A stretch of DNA of 64,000 nt from Leptodactylus fallax (Eukaryota > Chordata > Amphibia > Anura > Leptodactylidae), in assembly GCA_947044405.1 (NCBI GenBank), contig CAMRHE010000167.1:3765001-3829000 (forward strand), given 5' to 3'. The first letter of the stretch is position 1; every line of letters starts with the position of its first letter. The notes under the pieces are model-generated. The model saw only the letters and a program-made list of their open reading frames with translations, did not search any database and was not told the DNA's origin. A program made the position numbers and the translations under genes. Of the stretch, positions 47,799-59,276 are shown piece after piece.

Positions 47799-48380
47799 TG
47801 TGAGACAAACAGAACAAGGTACTACTACACATATTCTACCAATCCATATTCTACCAATTATACCATAATATATCAAGTATGGTATGGTATAGTTGGCTTC
47901 TGCACTGCAAATAGCACTGTTTTTTCTGGTATCCTACCTTCAGATATGACAAATTGGTGTTATTTGTTTCACCACCTCATAGTTGGGAACTGTCAAGTAG
48001 GCATTCTCCACTGGCAGTCACTGAGAATGACATGCTATAAACACTGAGCAGTGGAAACTGCCTATGTGAACGGCCACTGGTGGTGCTGACTGATTCCGAA
48101 TGAATGATGCCAGTGTTAGAAGCAGTGGCTCTAAATGTATTCCTCTAGTTATACTTGCCTGAAGACGTGAGAAGACCTCTTCAAAATATGTTCAGGAAAT
48201 CACAGTTAATGCATGTCCCTAATATATTTGGCAATGTAACTCAAAACCCGAAATAAACACTGCGTTTTACAGTACCTGCAAAGTGATTGGGGCCTTAGCC
48301 TAAAGGTGATATTGGAGATGGGAATATCAAATAAAGTAGATTGCACACATTTAATTTTGTTGAGTAATTTTAGATTTGCC
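47799..48380. other. CPN2 upstream intron or flank
   Basis: No exon seen. 'ggggccttagcctaaagg' near 48290 is the right end of an AGGCTAAGGCC-type MITE. Confidence 0.5.
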
Positions 48381-48430
48381 AATTTTTAACAAAATATTTA
48401 TATATATTTGTATTTGTATATTTTTTTCAG
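48381..48430 (+). promoter_or_regulatory. CPN2: Splice acceptor of the CPN2 coding exon
   Basis: Branch-like 'tttttaac' (48383-48390), then T-rich tract 'gtatatttttttcag' with AG at 48429-48430. The exon would start at 48431, nine bases before the ATG, as in mammals where a non-coding exon precedes the single coding exon. Confidence 0.8.
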
Positions 48431-48439
48431 GTAATTATT

Positions 48440-50062
48440 ATGCTGCTGAGAAGCATTGTCATCTGTAAATTACTTTTAACCAGTTCTTTGCTGTCACAGA
48501 GCTGTCCTTCCATGTGTAACTGTTTTAATGGAATCCAAGTTTTGTGTTCTAGTTACAAACTTTCAAACATTCCCACTGATATCCCGGCCAATGTCACTGA
48601 TCTCATGTTTTTAGATACATCAATAACTCTGTTGAAAGATGGGTCTTTCAAATGCTGCAACAACTTAAAAAAAATACTGTTTGTCAGCAATAATATACAT
48701 TCTATACAAGAGAATGCATTTCATGGACTCCCTCACCTCACCGACTTAGAGATATCAGTAAACCCACTTCCTGCGATAAAATCAGGAACATTTAATGAAC
48801 TGAAAGAACTTCAAAAACTTATCATAACTCACAATGCGATAGAAAATCTGCCCTGTGGTCTCTTTGAAAACACAAAAAAATTAGAAATTCTTGCATTACA
48901 AGGAAACAACATCTCACAAACCTGTGTTGGTTTATTAAGTCAGTTGAAGAATCTTCGTGAACTGAACCTTGGCTCTAATGAAATTAACAAGCTACCTATT
49001 GATTCCTTCAAACATCTAAAAAACCTGAGCATTCTCAAACTAAACAATAACAACATAGCACAAATACAACCAGGAAGCTTTGACCAGCTAATAAACCTTA
49101 CTGACCTATCACTGGATGGAAACAAATTAACTCGCATATTTAGGTACACTTTTGAAAATTTGACATTTTTGACAAAGTTAAGTCTTGTTAAGAACTCTAT
49201 TAAAGAGTTAAATTCTGGTATTTTTGAAACACTCCATAGTCTTAGGTGGCTTGCAGTAGAAGGCAACCAAATTTCTACTCTTCCTGCTCAGATTTTTGAT
49301 GGACTACATAACCTAGTCAACCTGTTACTGGGTGGAAATCAACTGCAGACCATTCCAAGGGGAATTTTTGCAAATTTAGAAAAGTTAGAAACATTAGTTT
49401 TGTCTTATAATAAAATTGAAAGCTTGGAAGATGATGCTTTTGAAGGTCTTGAGTCACTCACCCACCTTTATCTTGACAACAATTATCTTAAAATAATTCA
49501 AGGAAACATTTTTAAAAATATGACTAGTCTACTAGTTATTAGTTTGCATCACAACTTGCTAAGAGTACTCCCAGAAGGTATATTTGACCCCTTACCTAAC
49601 CTAATATCACTAATTCTTCACAATAATCAATGGTGGTGCGACTGTTCTTTCTCTCATTTTCTGAACTGGATCAAAGAAAACAGAGATATAACGCAGATTT
49701 CTGAAATCATGTGTGAAGGACCAGAACACCTCCATGGAAAATCAATTTATCTCTTAAAAAATCGAGAACTGGATTGCCCTGCAAACAAAAATGTTCCACA
49801 AAACCCCATATTTAGTGTACAGGAGACTGCCTTCATAAATGGTCCTGGCAATGAGGAGAACATCATGCACGGCATCTGCAAGAGCAATTCAATCAGCAAT
49901 GGTAGTCTAATTATTAATTGTGAGCTGATGGTCTGTTCAAGCATCAATATAAATGTTTCTACGATGGGTGAATCCAGTACAACCACATTCAAGAACATTT
50001 ATACAAAAGAAGGTTCTGAGTGTGGAACCACAAACCTAAAGTTCACGATCACAGCTACATAA
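48440..50062 (+). CDS. CPN2: Carboxypeptidase N subunit 2
   Basis: The regulatory 83-kDa subunit of plasma carboxypeptidase N; it stabilises and carries the catalytic CPN1 subunit, which removes C-terminal Arg/Lys from kinins and anaphylatoxins (family knowledge). The 540 residues (human 545) show a signal peptide (1-20), LRRNT cap SCPSMCNCF, about 13 LRRs, LRRCT cap from NNQWWCDCSFSHFLNWI (about 394-445) and a C-terminal domain with cysteines in SLIINCELMVCSS and GSECGTTNLKFTI, matching the human C-terminal layout. No membrane span, which argues against GP5. Several sequons fit a secreted glycoprotein. Frame intact; single coding exon; same strand as LRRC15. Confidence 0.95.
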   Translation: MLLRSIVICKLLLTSSLLSQSCPSMCNCFNGIQVLCSSYKLSNIPTDIPANVTDLMFLDTSITLLKDGSFKCCNNLKKILFVSNNIHSIQENAFHGLPHLTDLEISVNPLPAIKSGTFNELKELQKLIITHNAIENLPCGLFENTKKLEILALQGNNISQTCVGLLSQLKNLRELNLGSNEINKLPIDSFKHLKNLSILKLNNNNIAQIQPGSFDQLINLTDLSLDGNKLTRIFRYTFENLTFLTKLSLVKNSIKELNSGIFETLHSLRWLAVEGNQISTLPAQIFDGLHNLVNLLLGGNQLQTIPRGIFANLEKLETLVLSYNKIESLEDDAFEGLESLTHLYLDNNYLKIIQGNIFKNMTSLLVISLHHNLLRVLPEGIFDPLPNLISLILHNNQWWCDCSFSHFLNWIKENRDITQISEIMCEGPEHLHGKSIYLLKNRELDCPANKNVPQNPIFSVQETAFINGPGNEENIMHGICKSNSISNGSLIINCELMVCSSININVSTMGESSTTTFKNIYTKEGSECGTTNLKFTITAT

Positions 50063-50640
50063 TCTTTTGAATACCATGAACAGTAACCATTTTTCAAATT
50101 CTATTTCTATCCTATTCTGTTTATACACAAGGAAATGAGGTCATATAAACCATTTAGATTATATTACAATTCACACAAATATTTCAGCAACATGTAAGTA
50201 GGACACATTGCTCTATGATCATTTGTATCATACATCAGTTGTAATAGTGCAATAATCACCACTGAAAAAATATTAGGATAGGTGCACCCCATGTTTAGTG
50301 CATATATGTCCTTTTTGCAAACAGGTATTTTTTGTTATAGTTTTTATTTCTTTAGCTGTACTGAATAGAAGGTTGACTATGCAATTTGTGATTTTTAATG
50401 TGAGTGATAGATGTACACAACTATATAGGCATACAGTTCCATGTGCCTGGGAAATCCATCAGATGGAACAGTTGAAATGGTCATACACTTGTGTTATAAA
50501 CCTAGCCTAACCTGGTAGTAAATATTCTATAAACATAATAACCAAATAGAAGAATGGGTATACAGTTTTGGGGCAGGAAAACAAATGGTTCTTGAGAACA
50601 AAATGTTGTTATTAAAATAAAGAGTGTTGGATGATAGCTG
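50063..50640 (+). other. CPN2: CPN2 3'UTR with poly(A) signal
   Basis: AATAAA at 50616-50621 is followed by GT-rich 'gagtgttggatgatagctgt' and 'tgtgtgta', a good cleavage-signal layout, giving a 3'UTR of about 570 nt. No repeat is obvious within it. Confidence 0.7.
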
Positions 50641-51665
50641 TGTGTATAGAACTTCTATTTGTTGCTCTGATTACTCCTGGCTCTGCCAGTACAATGTAGT
50701 CAGGTGTATGAATAGTCAATAGTAAGGAACATACATGTTGTTAAAATAACTTCAGCTATGCCTTCCATTCTCTCAAGGGGATAATGTGTAAGTGCACTGG
50801 TTAAGTTTTACTACTAATATACACCCAGTACCCCGGAACCCTGGGACACCAGACCTCTTGTTCCTCTGTCTACCCTGGAGAAGCTCCAATTCACACGGAT
50901 GTCATCGACTCCCCTCTAGTTTGCCCACAGGTCCATCATTGAGTACAGTGGAGTCAGTTATGTGACCGAGAGTCGGAGTGTCAGCAGGGAAGGCAGCAGA
51001 ATATGGTCCTCCCAAGCTGCCCTCTGCAAAGGCAATAAATAGGGCTCTGGGGGACCTCTGTGTATTTTATTAACAAAGCTTGTACAGTGCAGGGAATGCA
51101 TTGGTAATCTTTATTATTCCCCGTATAGCCCCTTCAAATATGTTAGCTGCCTGCCAACATATAGCAGTCATAGAGGGTGCTGGGTTCTCCAAAATGTAAG
51201 TAGTTAAGAAAAGTTGATTATGTCTTATTATGAGGAAGCAAGGAAATTCTTCTCTGCTGGCCACCTTGGTGTTGACCGCACTGTTTACACTGCTAGAAAG
51301 CTCACTTTGGGTGGGACAGTTCAGAATGTGGAATAAACTGTGCTTGTAAAACATCTGCTAACCAGTAATATGCGGCATCTTCGCATCACACAACACATAC
51401 ATAGATAGGTATGCTGAATTATATTCTGCAGGCAGCTGATGATTTTTATGCAGCAACCTCCAAAATCTTCAAACGCAGCTGCACAAGACAAAGAAACAAA
51501 AAATCTTTATGCCTCAACTTTTATCTGGTACTCTATACAGTATGAATATATATATATATATATATATATATACAGTATATATATATATTTACGATCAAAA
51601 AGTCACATGTAACCCAAAATCGTACCAATAGAAACAACCGATGTTCAAAAAAATAAGCCCTCACA
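50641..51665. other. Intergenic, no gene; (TA)n at 51545-51588
   Basis: No exon recognised. A TA-rich microsatellite with a 'cagtatat' interruption precedes the Tc1 element. Confidence 0.55.
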
Positions 51666-53271
51666 TACAGTGGGGAAAAAAAGTATTTAGTCAGCCACCA
51701 ATTGTGCAAGTTCTCCCACTTAAAAAGATGAGAGAGGCCTGTAATTGACATCATAGGTAGACCTCAACTATGAGAGACAAAATGAGAAAACATATCTAGA
51801 AAATCACATTGTCTGATTTTTTAAGAATTTATTTGCAAATTATGGCGGAAAATAAGTATTTGGTCAATAACAAAAGTTCATCTCAATACTTTGTTATATA
51901 TCCTTTGTTGGCAATGACAGAGGTCAAACGTTTTCTGTAAGTCTTCACAAGGTTGGCACACACTGTTGCTGGTATGTTGGTCCATTCCTCCATGCAGATC
52001 TCCTCTAGAGCAGTGATGTTTTGGGGCTGTCGCTGGGCAACACAGACTTTCACCTCCCTCCAAAGGTTTTCTATGGGGTTGAGATCTGGAGACTGGCTAG
52101 GCCACTCCAGGACCTTGAAATGCTTCTTGCGAAGCAACTCCTTCGTTGCCCTGGCGGTGTGCTTGGGGTCATTGTAATGCTGAAAGACCCAGCCACATTT
52201 CATCTTCAATGCCCTTGCTGATGGAAGGAGGTTTGCACTCAAAATCTCACGATACATGGCCCCATTCATTCTTTCATGTACACGGATCAGTCGTCCTGAT
52301 CCCTTTGCAGAGAAACAGCCCCAAAGCATGATGTTGCCACCCCCATGCTTCACAGTAGGTATGGTGTTCTTTGGATGCAACTCAGCATTCACTCTCCTTC
52401 AACCCCGACGAGTTGTGTTTCTACCAAACAGTTCTACTTTGGTTTCATCTGACCATATGACATTCTCCCAATACTCTTCTGGAACATCCAAATGCTCTCT
52501 AGCAAACTTCAGACGGGCCCGGATATGTACTTGCTTAAGCAGGGGGACACGTCTGGCACTGCAGGATCTTAGTCCCTGGCGGCATAGTGTGTTACTGACG
52601 GTAGCCTTTGTTACGTTAGTCCCAGCTTTCTGCAGGTCATTCACTAGGTCCCCCCGTATGGTTCTGGGATTTTTGTTCACCGCTCTTGTGATCATTTTGA
52701 CCCCATGGGGTGAGATCTTGTGTGAAGCCCCTGATCGAGGGAGATTATCAGTGGACTTGTATGTCTACCATTTTCTAATTATTGCTCCCACCATTGATTT
52801 CTTCACACCAAGCTGCTTGCCTATTGCAGATTCAGTCTTCCCAGCCTGGTGCAGGTCTACAATTTTGTTTCTGGTGTCCTTCCACAGCTCTTTGGTCTTC
52901 ACCATAGTGGAGTTTGGAGTGTGACTGTTTGAGGTTGTGGACAGGTGTCTTTTATACTGATAACAATGTCAAACAGGTGCCATTACTACAGGTAATGAGT
53001 GGAGGACAGAGGAGCCTCTTAAAGAAGAAGTTACAGGTTTGTGAGAGCCAGAAATCTTGCTTGTTTGTAGGTGACCAAATACTTATTTTCCACCATAATT
53101 TGCAAATAAATTCTTAAAAAATCAGACAATGTGATTTTCTAGATATGTTTTATCATTTTGTCTTTCATAGTTGAGGTCTACCTATGATATCAATTTCAGG
53201 ACTCTCTCATCTTTTTAAGTGGGAGAACTTGCACAATTGGTGACTGACTAAATACTTTTTTCCCCATTGTA
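51666..53271 (-). mobile_element. Full-length Tc1 element with TA duplication
   Basis: Element 51668-53269 (1602 bp), TA at 51666-51667 and 53270-53271. Outer ends CAGTGGGGAAAAAAAGTATT and its inverse; inner direct-repeat words 'aaaataagtatttggtcaa' near 51848 and 'gaccaaatacttattttcc' near 53072, so it has the inverted-repeat/direct-repeat layout that binds transposase twice per end. The transposase lies on the minus strand. Confidence 0.93.
51883..52905 (-). pseudogene. Tc1 transposase, near-intact with two stop codons
   Basis: From ATG at 52903-52905 ([20 protein letters not shown]) to the stop at 51883-51885 the frame is continuous, 340 codons including the two stops below, the usual family length. 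It is broken only by TAG at codon 47 (52765-52767, in RKW*TYKS) and TGA at codon 169 (52399-52401, in TRRG*RR). Core: [10 protein letters not shown] has the first Asp; [11 protein letters not shown] has Tyr where the second catalytic Asp stands in [18 protein letters not shown] keeps the Glu. So even with read-through it should be inactive. N-terminal helix-turn-helix and GVKMITRAV linker are readable. Confidence 0.92.
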
Positions 53272-54122
53272 TTTATTTATATTATTCCAAACGTTTGGTC
53301 ACCCCCTGTGAAATATTTTGTTGATTTTCTACCTAAAATTAGTCAACATAACCAATAGAGGAGGCAAACCTAAAGGGAGTCAGTCACCAGAAATCAGAAT
53401 ATCAGCCCAGTCTCTAAGACAGGTTAAGGTCACCTGAATCAGTGTTTTTCCCTTGTGAATTGGTGCCTCAGTTGTGAGATATCACCATTCTTGTCAATAT
53501 ACAATTGAGCTCTTTGGGGCAATGAGGGCTTTGCTACTTACCTCTTTGGAATTCAGCAATTTTTTTATTTTTTATGGTGTTAACTGTGCAGGATAAGTAA
53601 CGTTCTATTTTTATAATAGGAGTTGTTGTTGAAAACAAATTCATACCAAATATGGCTTTTTATAGTATTATTATTTTTCTGTGTCCAAATAAAGACCAAA
53701 AAGAGCAATTTTTTTTTTTTTTTTTGTTTTACTTCTGCATTGCAATGTACTTTCGTTTTCAAAATGAAAGTGTCTTGTAGGTGTACCTGGGAGGATGTCA
53801 TGGGGCCTTTAGTAGGCCCTCCATTATCATGACAGCACATCGGCAACCCACAATTGCATCGCGGAGGTGCCAATGGGGGCCCAAATATAAGAAGACCCCT
53901 CTGACGCCACCATCATTATTGATGGTAGAATTTAAGCGGTTAAAGGGTATGAATGGTGCACATCACTGCTGAGGCCAGTGACTGACTGCAGCATTGATGG
54001 GGAGTTCATTATCAACATTGCAGGAACAATGGAAACAGGCGACTGGAGACCCACTGCTGGAATGGAAGGAGAAGGAAGGGTTGAGTAACTCTACATTATT
54101 TATGTTAAACCATTGCCTGCTG
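53272..54122. other. Intergenic with MITE debris, no gene
   Basis: 'taaagggagtcagtcaccag' at about 53369 looks like one end of a MITE without a partner; 53776-54000 ('gaggatgtcatggggccttt', 'ccaccatcattattgatgg') resembles piggyBac-type MITE interior. T runs near 53709. Confidence 0.45.
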
Positions 54123-54488
54123 TTAAAGCGTAACTAAACTTTCAAACAACTTTTAGTTTTCTGCCAACATTTGTGTCATTTATACATTTGTTATATACTT
54201 TATTAACTCTTTTATCTGACACCAGAAGCATGGTTCTATGTTTTATAGCATCTGTGATATAACTGTTTATAGTGACCCTCCCCCACCCTCATTTTATCTT
54301 CATTATACACGAGCCTGTACACTGTACACAGTGAAAGTAGGGTACAGTTCTCAATATACAGTAGAAGCAAGAGATATATTTCACAGAAAGGAGCCAAAAT
54401 TTGCCAATAAAATATATTACAATATTTATTAATGACACAATCGCTGCCAGAAAACCAAAAGTTGTTTGAAAAGTTAATTTCGCTTTAA
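54123..54488 (+). mobile_element. TTAA-flanked MITE with ~40-bp ends
   Basis: Left TTAAAGCGTAACTAAACTTT then 'caaacaacttttagttttct'; right 'agaaaaccaaaagttgtttg' then 'gttaatttcgctttaa'. TTAA at 54123-54126 and 54485-54488. Interior has no coding sequence. Confidence 0.85.
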
Positions 54489-55079
54489 CTATTTTTGTGG
54501 CCTGGAAAACCACTTCCTTAGAACACCCCTTTAACCCAAGTGGAAACCTAATCCCAAATCTCACTAAAGACAACCTTTTTCAGAATGCAGCTTCCAGCAA
54601 ACAGTTGATTTTACAGAGAAAGGGTGCAGCTAACCAGGAGGTAAGGATGGATACTTGGTGTTTTCCTCCATTGAAGAGGTTTCCATCTTTTTCAAGACGC
54701 TGGTGGATTTTTTGTTTCTGATATATATTACATGTATGATACATATATGTACACGTGTAACATTATGCATTCTAGAATTATGTTTTGTAATATGAAGCAC
54801 AGTATACTGAGATGTTAAAGGGGTTTTCTGATAATCAAAATTTATCATCTAAAAATAGGTGATAAATCTCCAATTGCTAGAACCATCATCAGTTCGAAGA
54901 TCAGGTGTTCTGTGTTCTCCTGTTTGAATGCTTTGGTGGTCGAGCATGCACACTGTCACTCTATTCCAAGTATATGGGACTGATAAAGATATATGAGTTC
55001 AGCTTTCAGCTATTTTTGTCTGTCCCATAGACTTTCAATGGAGTGACAATACACGTGTGCCTGACAATCCATTCCAACA
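54489..55079. other. Intergenic with one MITE end, no gene
   Basis: 'gttaaaggggttttctgata' near 54815 is the left end of a TTAA-type MITE, followed by 'aataggtgataaatctccaa'; its right end is not apparent. Confidence 0.5.
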
Positions 55080-56129
55080 GGAGAACATGGGAACTTGTTT
55101 ATTTGGGGGTCCATGTAAAATAACACACAATCCTATCACAATTTTTTGCAGTTTGTTTTTATGGTGTTTCTCTGCATTAAAAATGACATTGTAGCTTTGT
55201 GCGGTGGTTATTGCGATTACGTGATACCATATTTGTATTGGTTTTTATCACGTTTTACAGCTTTTGCAAATAAAACAGCACTTTTTGAAGTCAACAATTT
55301 TCTTGGGGTCATCGAATTCTGATGCCAATAACTTTTTTTACTGGACTGCTGACGGAGATATGTCAGGGCTCTTTATTTGTGGGACAGGTTGTACTTTCTG
55401 TTGGTACCAATGTTTTGTATGCACGACTTTTTGATTACTTTTTATTGTTATTTTTTGGGGAAAGCAAAAAGCAAAGTGACCAAAATATGTTAATTTGGAT
55501 TGTGGCAATTTTTTTTTTTTTTTTTTACGACTTTCACTGCACATGATAAATAATGCTATTTTTGGATAGTAGGGACACCTAACATGTTTGTTTATTGGTT
55601 TACATTATATATTTTTAAAATATTAAGGTGTTTTTTTAACTTTTTATTGTTTTTTTATTTATTAGTCTATATTGTAAACTGTGTGTTTTGTTTTGTTTTT
55701 TGTTTTTTTTTACTTTATACATTTCTCACAAGTGGACTTGAGGCTGGGATCTCAGATCCCCTGTGCAATGTCCTGTAATACATAGTATTGCAGAACATTG
55801 CACAGTAGTTCCTATTGGAAGTATACATAGGCAGCCAGAAGGCTGTGGTCTGGCCTCCTGGCTGCCATGGAAACCCCTTGGTACCCATGATTTTATCGAG
55901 AGGGTCTGAGGAGTGAATGGGGGGACGATCTTGAACCTGGACCCTCTGGATGCCATGATCACTATTGATCACAGCATCCAGGGTGTTAATCCTTCAGCAT
56001 TGGAGTATCTTCCGACTCCAGTGGCTGGTCCCGCCTCTTGGCTGTGTAACCCAGTCGAGAGCAGGAAGTAATATTAACTATATGCTCAGCGTGACGTAAT
56101 AGTATGGCGTAGAGCGGGGAAGGGATTAA
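55080..56129 (+). repeat. piggyBac-like MITE, 5' end unclear
   Basis: The right end 'agcggggaagggattaac' with TTAA at 56126-56129 matches the GGGAAGG-type ends at 12585 and 62340. The interior has T runs and an inverted word pair (ctggatgccatgatca / tgatcacagcatccag, 55935-55981). About 100 bp at 55100-55200 is duplicated at 56135-56240. Confidence 0.6.
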
Positions 56130-56702
56130 CGTTTTTTTGGGGGTCCATGTGAAGAAACCCACAATTCTATCATAATTTTTTGCCTTTTGTTTTTGCTGCA
56201 TTCAATCTGCATTAAAAATGACATGGCAACTTTGTCAATACAATTACGGGGATACTTTGTCTAAAACCAGCTTGAACCATCCTTGTAATTCACCAGAATG
56301 GGAACCCCTTATACAGAGCAGCTGCCCATTCTAGCTCACAGCAACTCCTTAAAAATGAATGTGATGTGTGTTTCAGACTGATTGTGTTTGCCCCTTTTCT
56401 GTCCTGAACTGACGGTACAAAGCTCTTTATAATCATTGGTAAAGACGTATTCACATGTCCAACTTCCTCAGCCACGTGCTGTCTAGGATTTGTGAAAAGA
56501 TGCTCTCAGGTCCTATTGAAGTGAATTGTTCAGTGAAAAAACAGATCTCACACAGTTCTGTGAAAAACACTGTCGATATTTAGCTCAATTGTGTGAATAG
56601 AGCGTAACAGATGAAAGTACTGCACTGTATTTAGCACCAGAGGCTTTGGCAATTGCCCACTTTGTCCCCTTTCGACCTGATGAAATTACAAAAGTGATGA
56701 AC
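56130..56702. other. Direct-repeat remnant and unassigned sequence
   Basis: 56135-56240 ('tgggggtccatgtgaagaaa', 'caattttttg'-like, 'gcattaaaaatgacatggca') repeats 55100-55200, so the piggyBac-like element seems to have partly duplicated. No gene. Confidence 0.5.
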
Positions 56703-57267
56703 CTGTATGTCGGGGTAGGCAGCCTTTTTTTGTTCGATGTGCAGATTTTAATTAAAAAAATCAAAGATAAGGTACTTGGAGTGCCGGTTAATAATTGTAA
56801 GTCTGACGACCCCTAAACTAAAGTCATATACCACAAACCTAAACACAGAAGTGCTGCCACAAGATGCTTTAGGACGCATGCATTTCCTGGGACGCTCCTG
56901 TACTTTCTGATTAGAAGCAATGAAAGTACATGTGCAGCCCCCAATTAGTGGTAAATGTATGTGTCCAGGAGCACTGTATGGCAGCATCCTTATGGTGGAA
57001 ACACACTATGTATCTGGATGCAGCTATATTCTTAGGCAACTGGAACTTTTACTTCGATGTAAAACTGCATTCACATGGTGCATTTTTGCACACACACAAA
57101 AAAAAAAAAGCCTAAGTTTTCTGTGCAAAAATACATCCTTAATACAGAAAACACAGCGTTATATAGAATAATGTCCCATAGTGGTCCCTGCACAAGGTAT
57201 TATGTCCCACAGCCATAGCGGTCTCTGCACACAGTATTATGTCCCATAGCAGCTCCTGCATATGGTA

Positions 57268-58884
57268 TACAGTCATATGAAAAAGTTTGGGCACCCCTAT
57301 TAATCTTAATCATTTTTAGTTCTAAATATTTGGGTGTTTGCAACAGCCATTTCAATTTGATATATCTAATAACTGATGGACACAGTAATATTTCAGGATT
57401 GAAATGAGGTTTATTGTACTAACAGAAAATGTGCAATATGCATTAAACCAAAATTTGACCGGTGCAAAAATTTGGGTACCCTTATCATTTTATTGATTTG
57501 AATACTCCTAACTACTTTTTACTGACTTACTGAAGCACAAAATTGGTTTTGTAACCTCACTGAGCTTTGAACTTCATAGCCAGGTGTATCCAATCATGAG
57601 AAAAGGTATTTAAGGTGGCCAATTGCAAGTTGTTCTCCTATTTGAATCTCCTCTGAAGAGTGGCATCATGGGCTCCTCAAAACAACTCTCAAATGATCTG
57701 AAAACAAAGATTGTTCAACATAGTTGTTCAGGGAAGGATACAAAAAGTTGTCTCAGAGATTTAACCTGTCAGTTTCCACTGTGAGGAACATAGTAAGGAA
57801 ATGGAAGACCACAGGGACAGTTCTTGTTAAGCCCAGAAGTGGCAGGCCAAGAAAAATATCAGAAAGGCAGAGAAGAAGAATGGTGAGAACAGTCAAGGAC
57901 AATCCACAGACCACCTCCAAAGAGCTGCAGCATCATCTTCTGCAGATGGTGTCACTGTGCACGGTCAACAATACAGCACACTTTGCACAAGGAGAAGCTG
58001 TATGGGAGAGTGATGCGAAAGAAGCCGTTCTGAAAGCACCCACAAACAGAGTCGCCTGAGGTATGCAAAAGCACATTTGGACAAGCCAGCTTCATTTTGG
58101 AAGAAGGTCCTGTGGACTGATGAAACAAAGATTGAGTTGTTTGGTCATACAAAAAGGCGTTATGCATGGCGTCCAAAAAACACAGCATTCCAAGAAAAAC
58201 ACTTGCTACCCACTGTAAAATTTGGTGGAGGTTCCATCATGCTTTGGGGCTGTGTGGCCAATGCCGGCACCGGGAATCTTGTTAAAGTTGAGGGTTGCAT
58301 GGATTCAACTCAGTATCAGCAGATTCTTGAGAATAATGTACAAGAATCAGTGACGAATTTGAAGTTACGCCGGGGATGGATATTTCAGCAAGACAATGAT
58401 CCAAAACACAGCTCCAAATCTACTCAGGCATCATGCAGAGGAACAATTACAATGTTCTGGAATGGCCATCCCAGTCCCCAGACCTGAATATCATTGAACA
58501 TCTGTGGGATAATTTGAACGGGCTCCATCTCGCGACCATCAAACTTAACTGAACTGGAATTGTTTTGTAAAGAGGAATGGTCAAAAATACCTCATCCAGA
58601 TCCAGAACTGATTAAAAGCTACAAACACTAGAGGCTGTTATTTTCAAAAGGAGGATCTACTAAATATTAATGTCACTTTCTGTTAGGTCCCATACTTTCA
58701 CCGGTCAAATTTGTTTAATCATATCACATTTTCTTTAGTACAATAAACCTCATTCAATCCTAAATATTACTTTCCATCAGTTATTAGATATATCAAATTG
58801 AAATGGCTGTTGCAAACACCCAAATATTTAGAACTAAAAATGATTAAGATTAATAGGGTGCCCAAACTTTTTCATATGACTGTA
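57268..58884 (+). mobile_element. Tc1 element inside E5
   Basis: Element 57270-58882 (1613 bp) with TA at 57268-57269 and 58883-58884. Ends CAGTCATATGAAAAAGTTTG and its inverse; inner repeat 'aaaaatttgggtaccctta' near 57466. It sits in a 31-bp unit (gcatatggTA / TAtgtcccatag); removing it restores a normal unit. Confidence 0.92.
57668..58650 (+). pseudogene. Tc1 transposase pseudogene
   Basis: Starts MGSSKQLSNDLKTKIVQH at 57668, loses a base near 57730, then reads REGYKKLSQRFNLSVSTVR, a paired-type DNA-binding region, and RPRKISERQRRRMV. After a shift near 57930 the core resumes with FWKKVLWTDETKIELFG, FQQDNDPKHSS and, after another shift near 58425, SPDLNIIEHLWDN. All three catalytic acidic residues survive in separate frames. 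At least three frameshifts plus a 3' stop make it inactive. Confidence 0.92.
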
Positions 58885-59276
58885 TGTCCCATAGTGGCCC
58901 CTGCACACGGTATAATGTCCCATAGTGGCCCCTTCACACGGTATATGTCCCATAGCGGCCCCTGCACACAGTATATGTCCCATAGTGGCCCCTGCACACG
59001 ATATATGTCCCATAGCGGTCCCTGCACATGGTATATGTCCTATAGCGGTCCCTGCGCACAATATTATATCACATAGCGGCCCCTGCACACGGTATTATAT
59101 CCCATAGCGGCGTCTGCACACGGTATATGTCCCATAGCAACCCCTACACACGGTATTATGTCCCATAGTGGTCCCTGCACACAGTATTATGTCAGATAGC
59201 AGCCCCTGCACACGGTCGCATAGCAGCCCCTGCACACGGTATTATGTCCCATAGCGGCCCCTGCACATGGTCTGTG

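Noticed and set aside
48940..49998. Minus-strand frames under CPN2
   Set aside because: Antisense shadows of the LRR coding sequence.
48440..50062. Platelet glycoprotein V (GP5) instead of CPN2
   Set aside because: GP5 has a C-terminal membrane span; this protein has none and its C-terminal cysteine layout matches CPN2.
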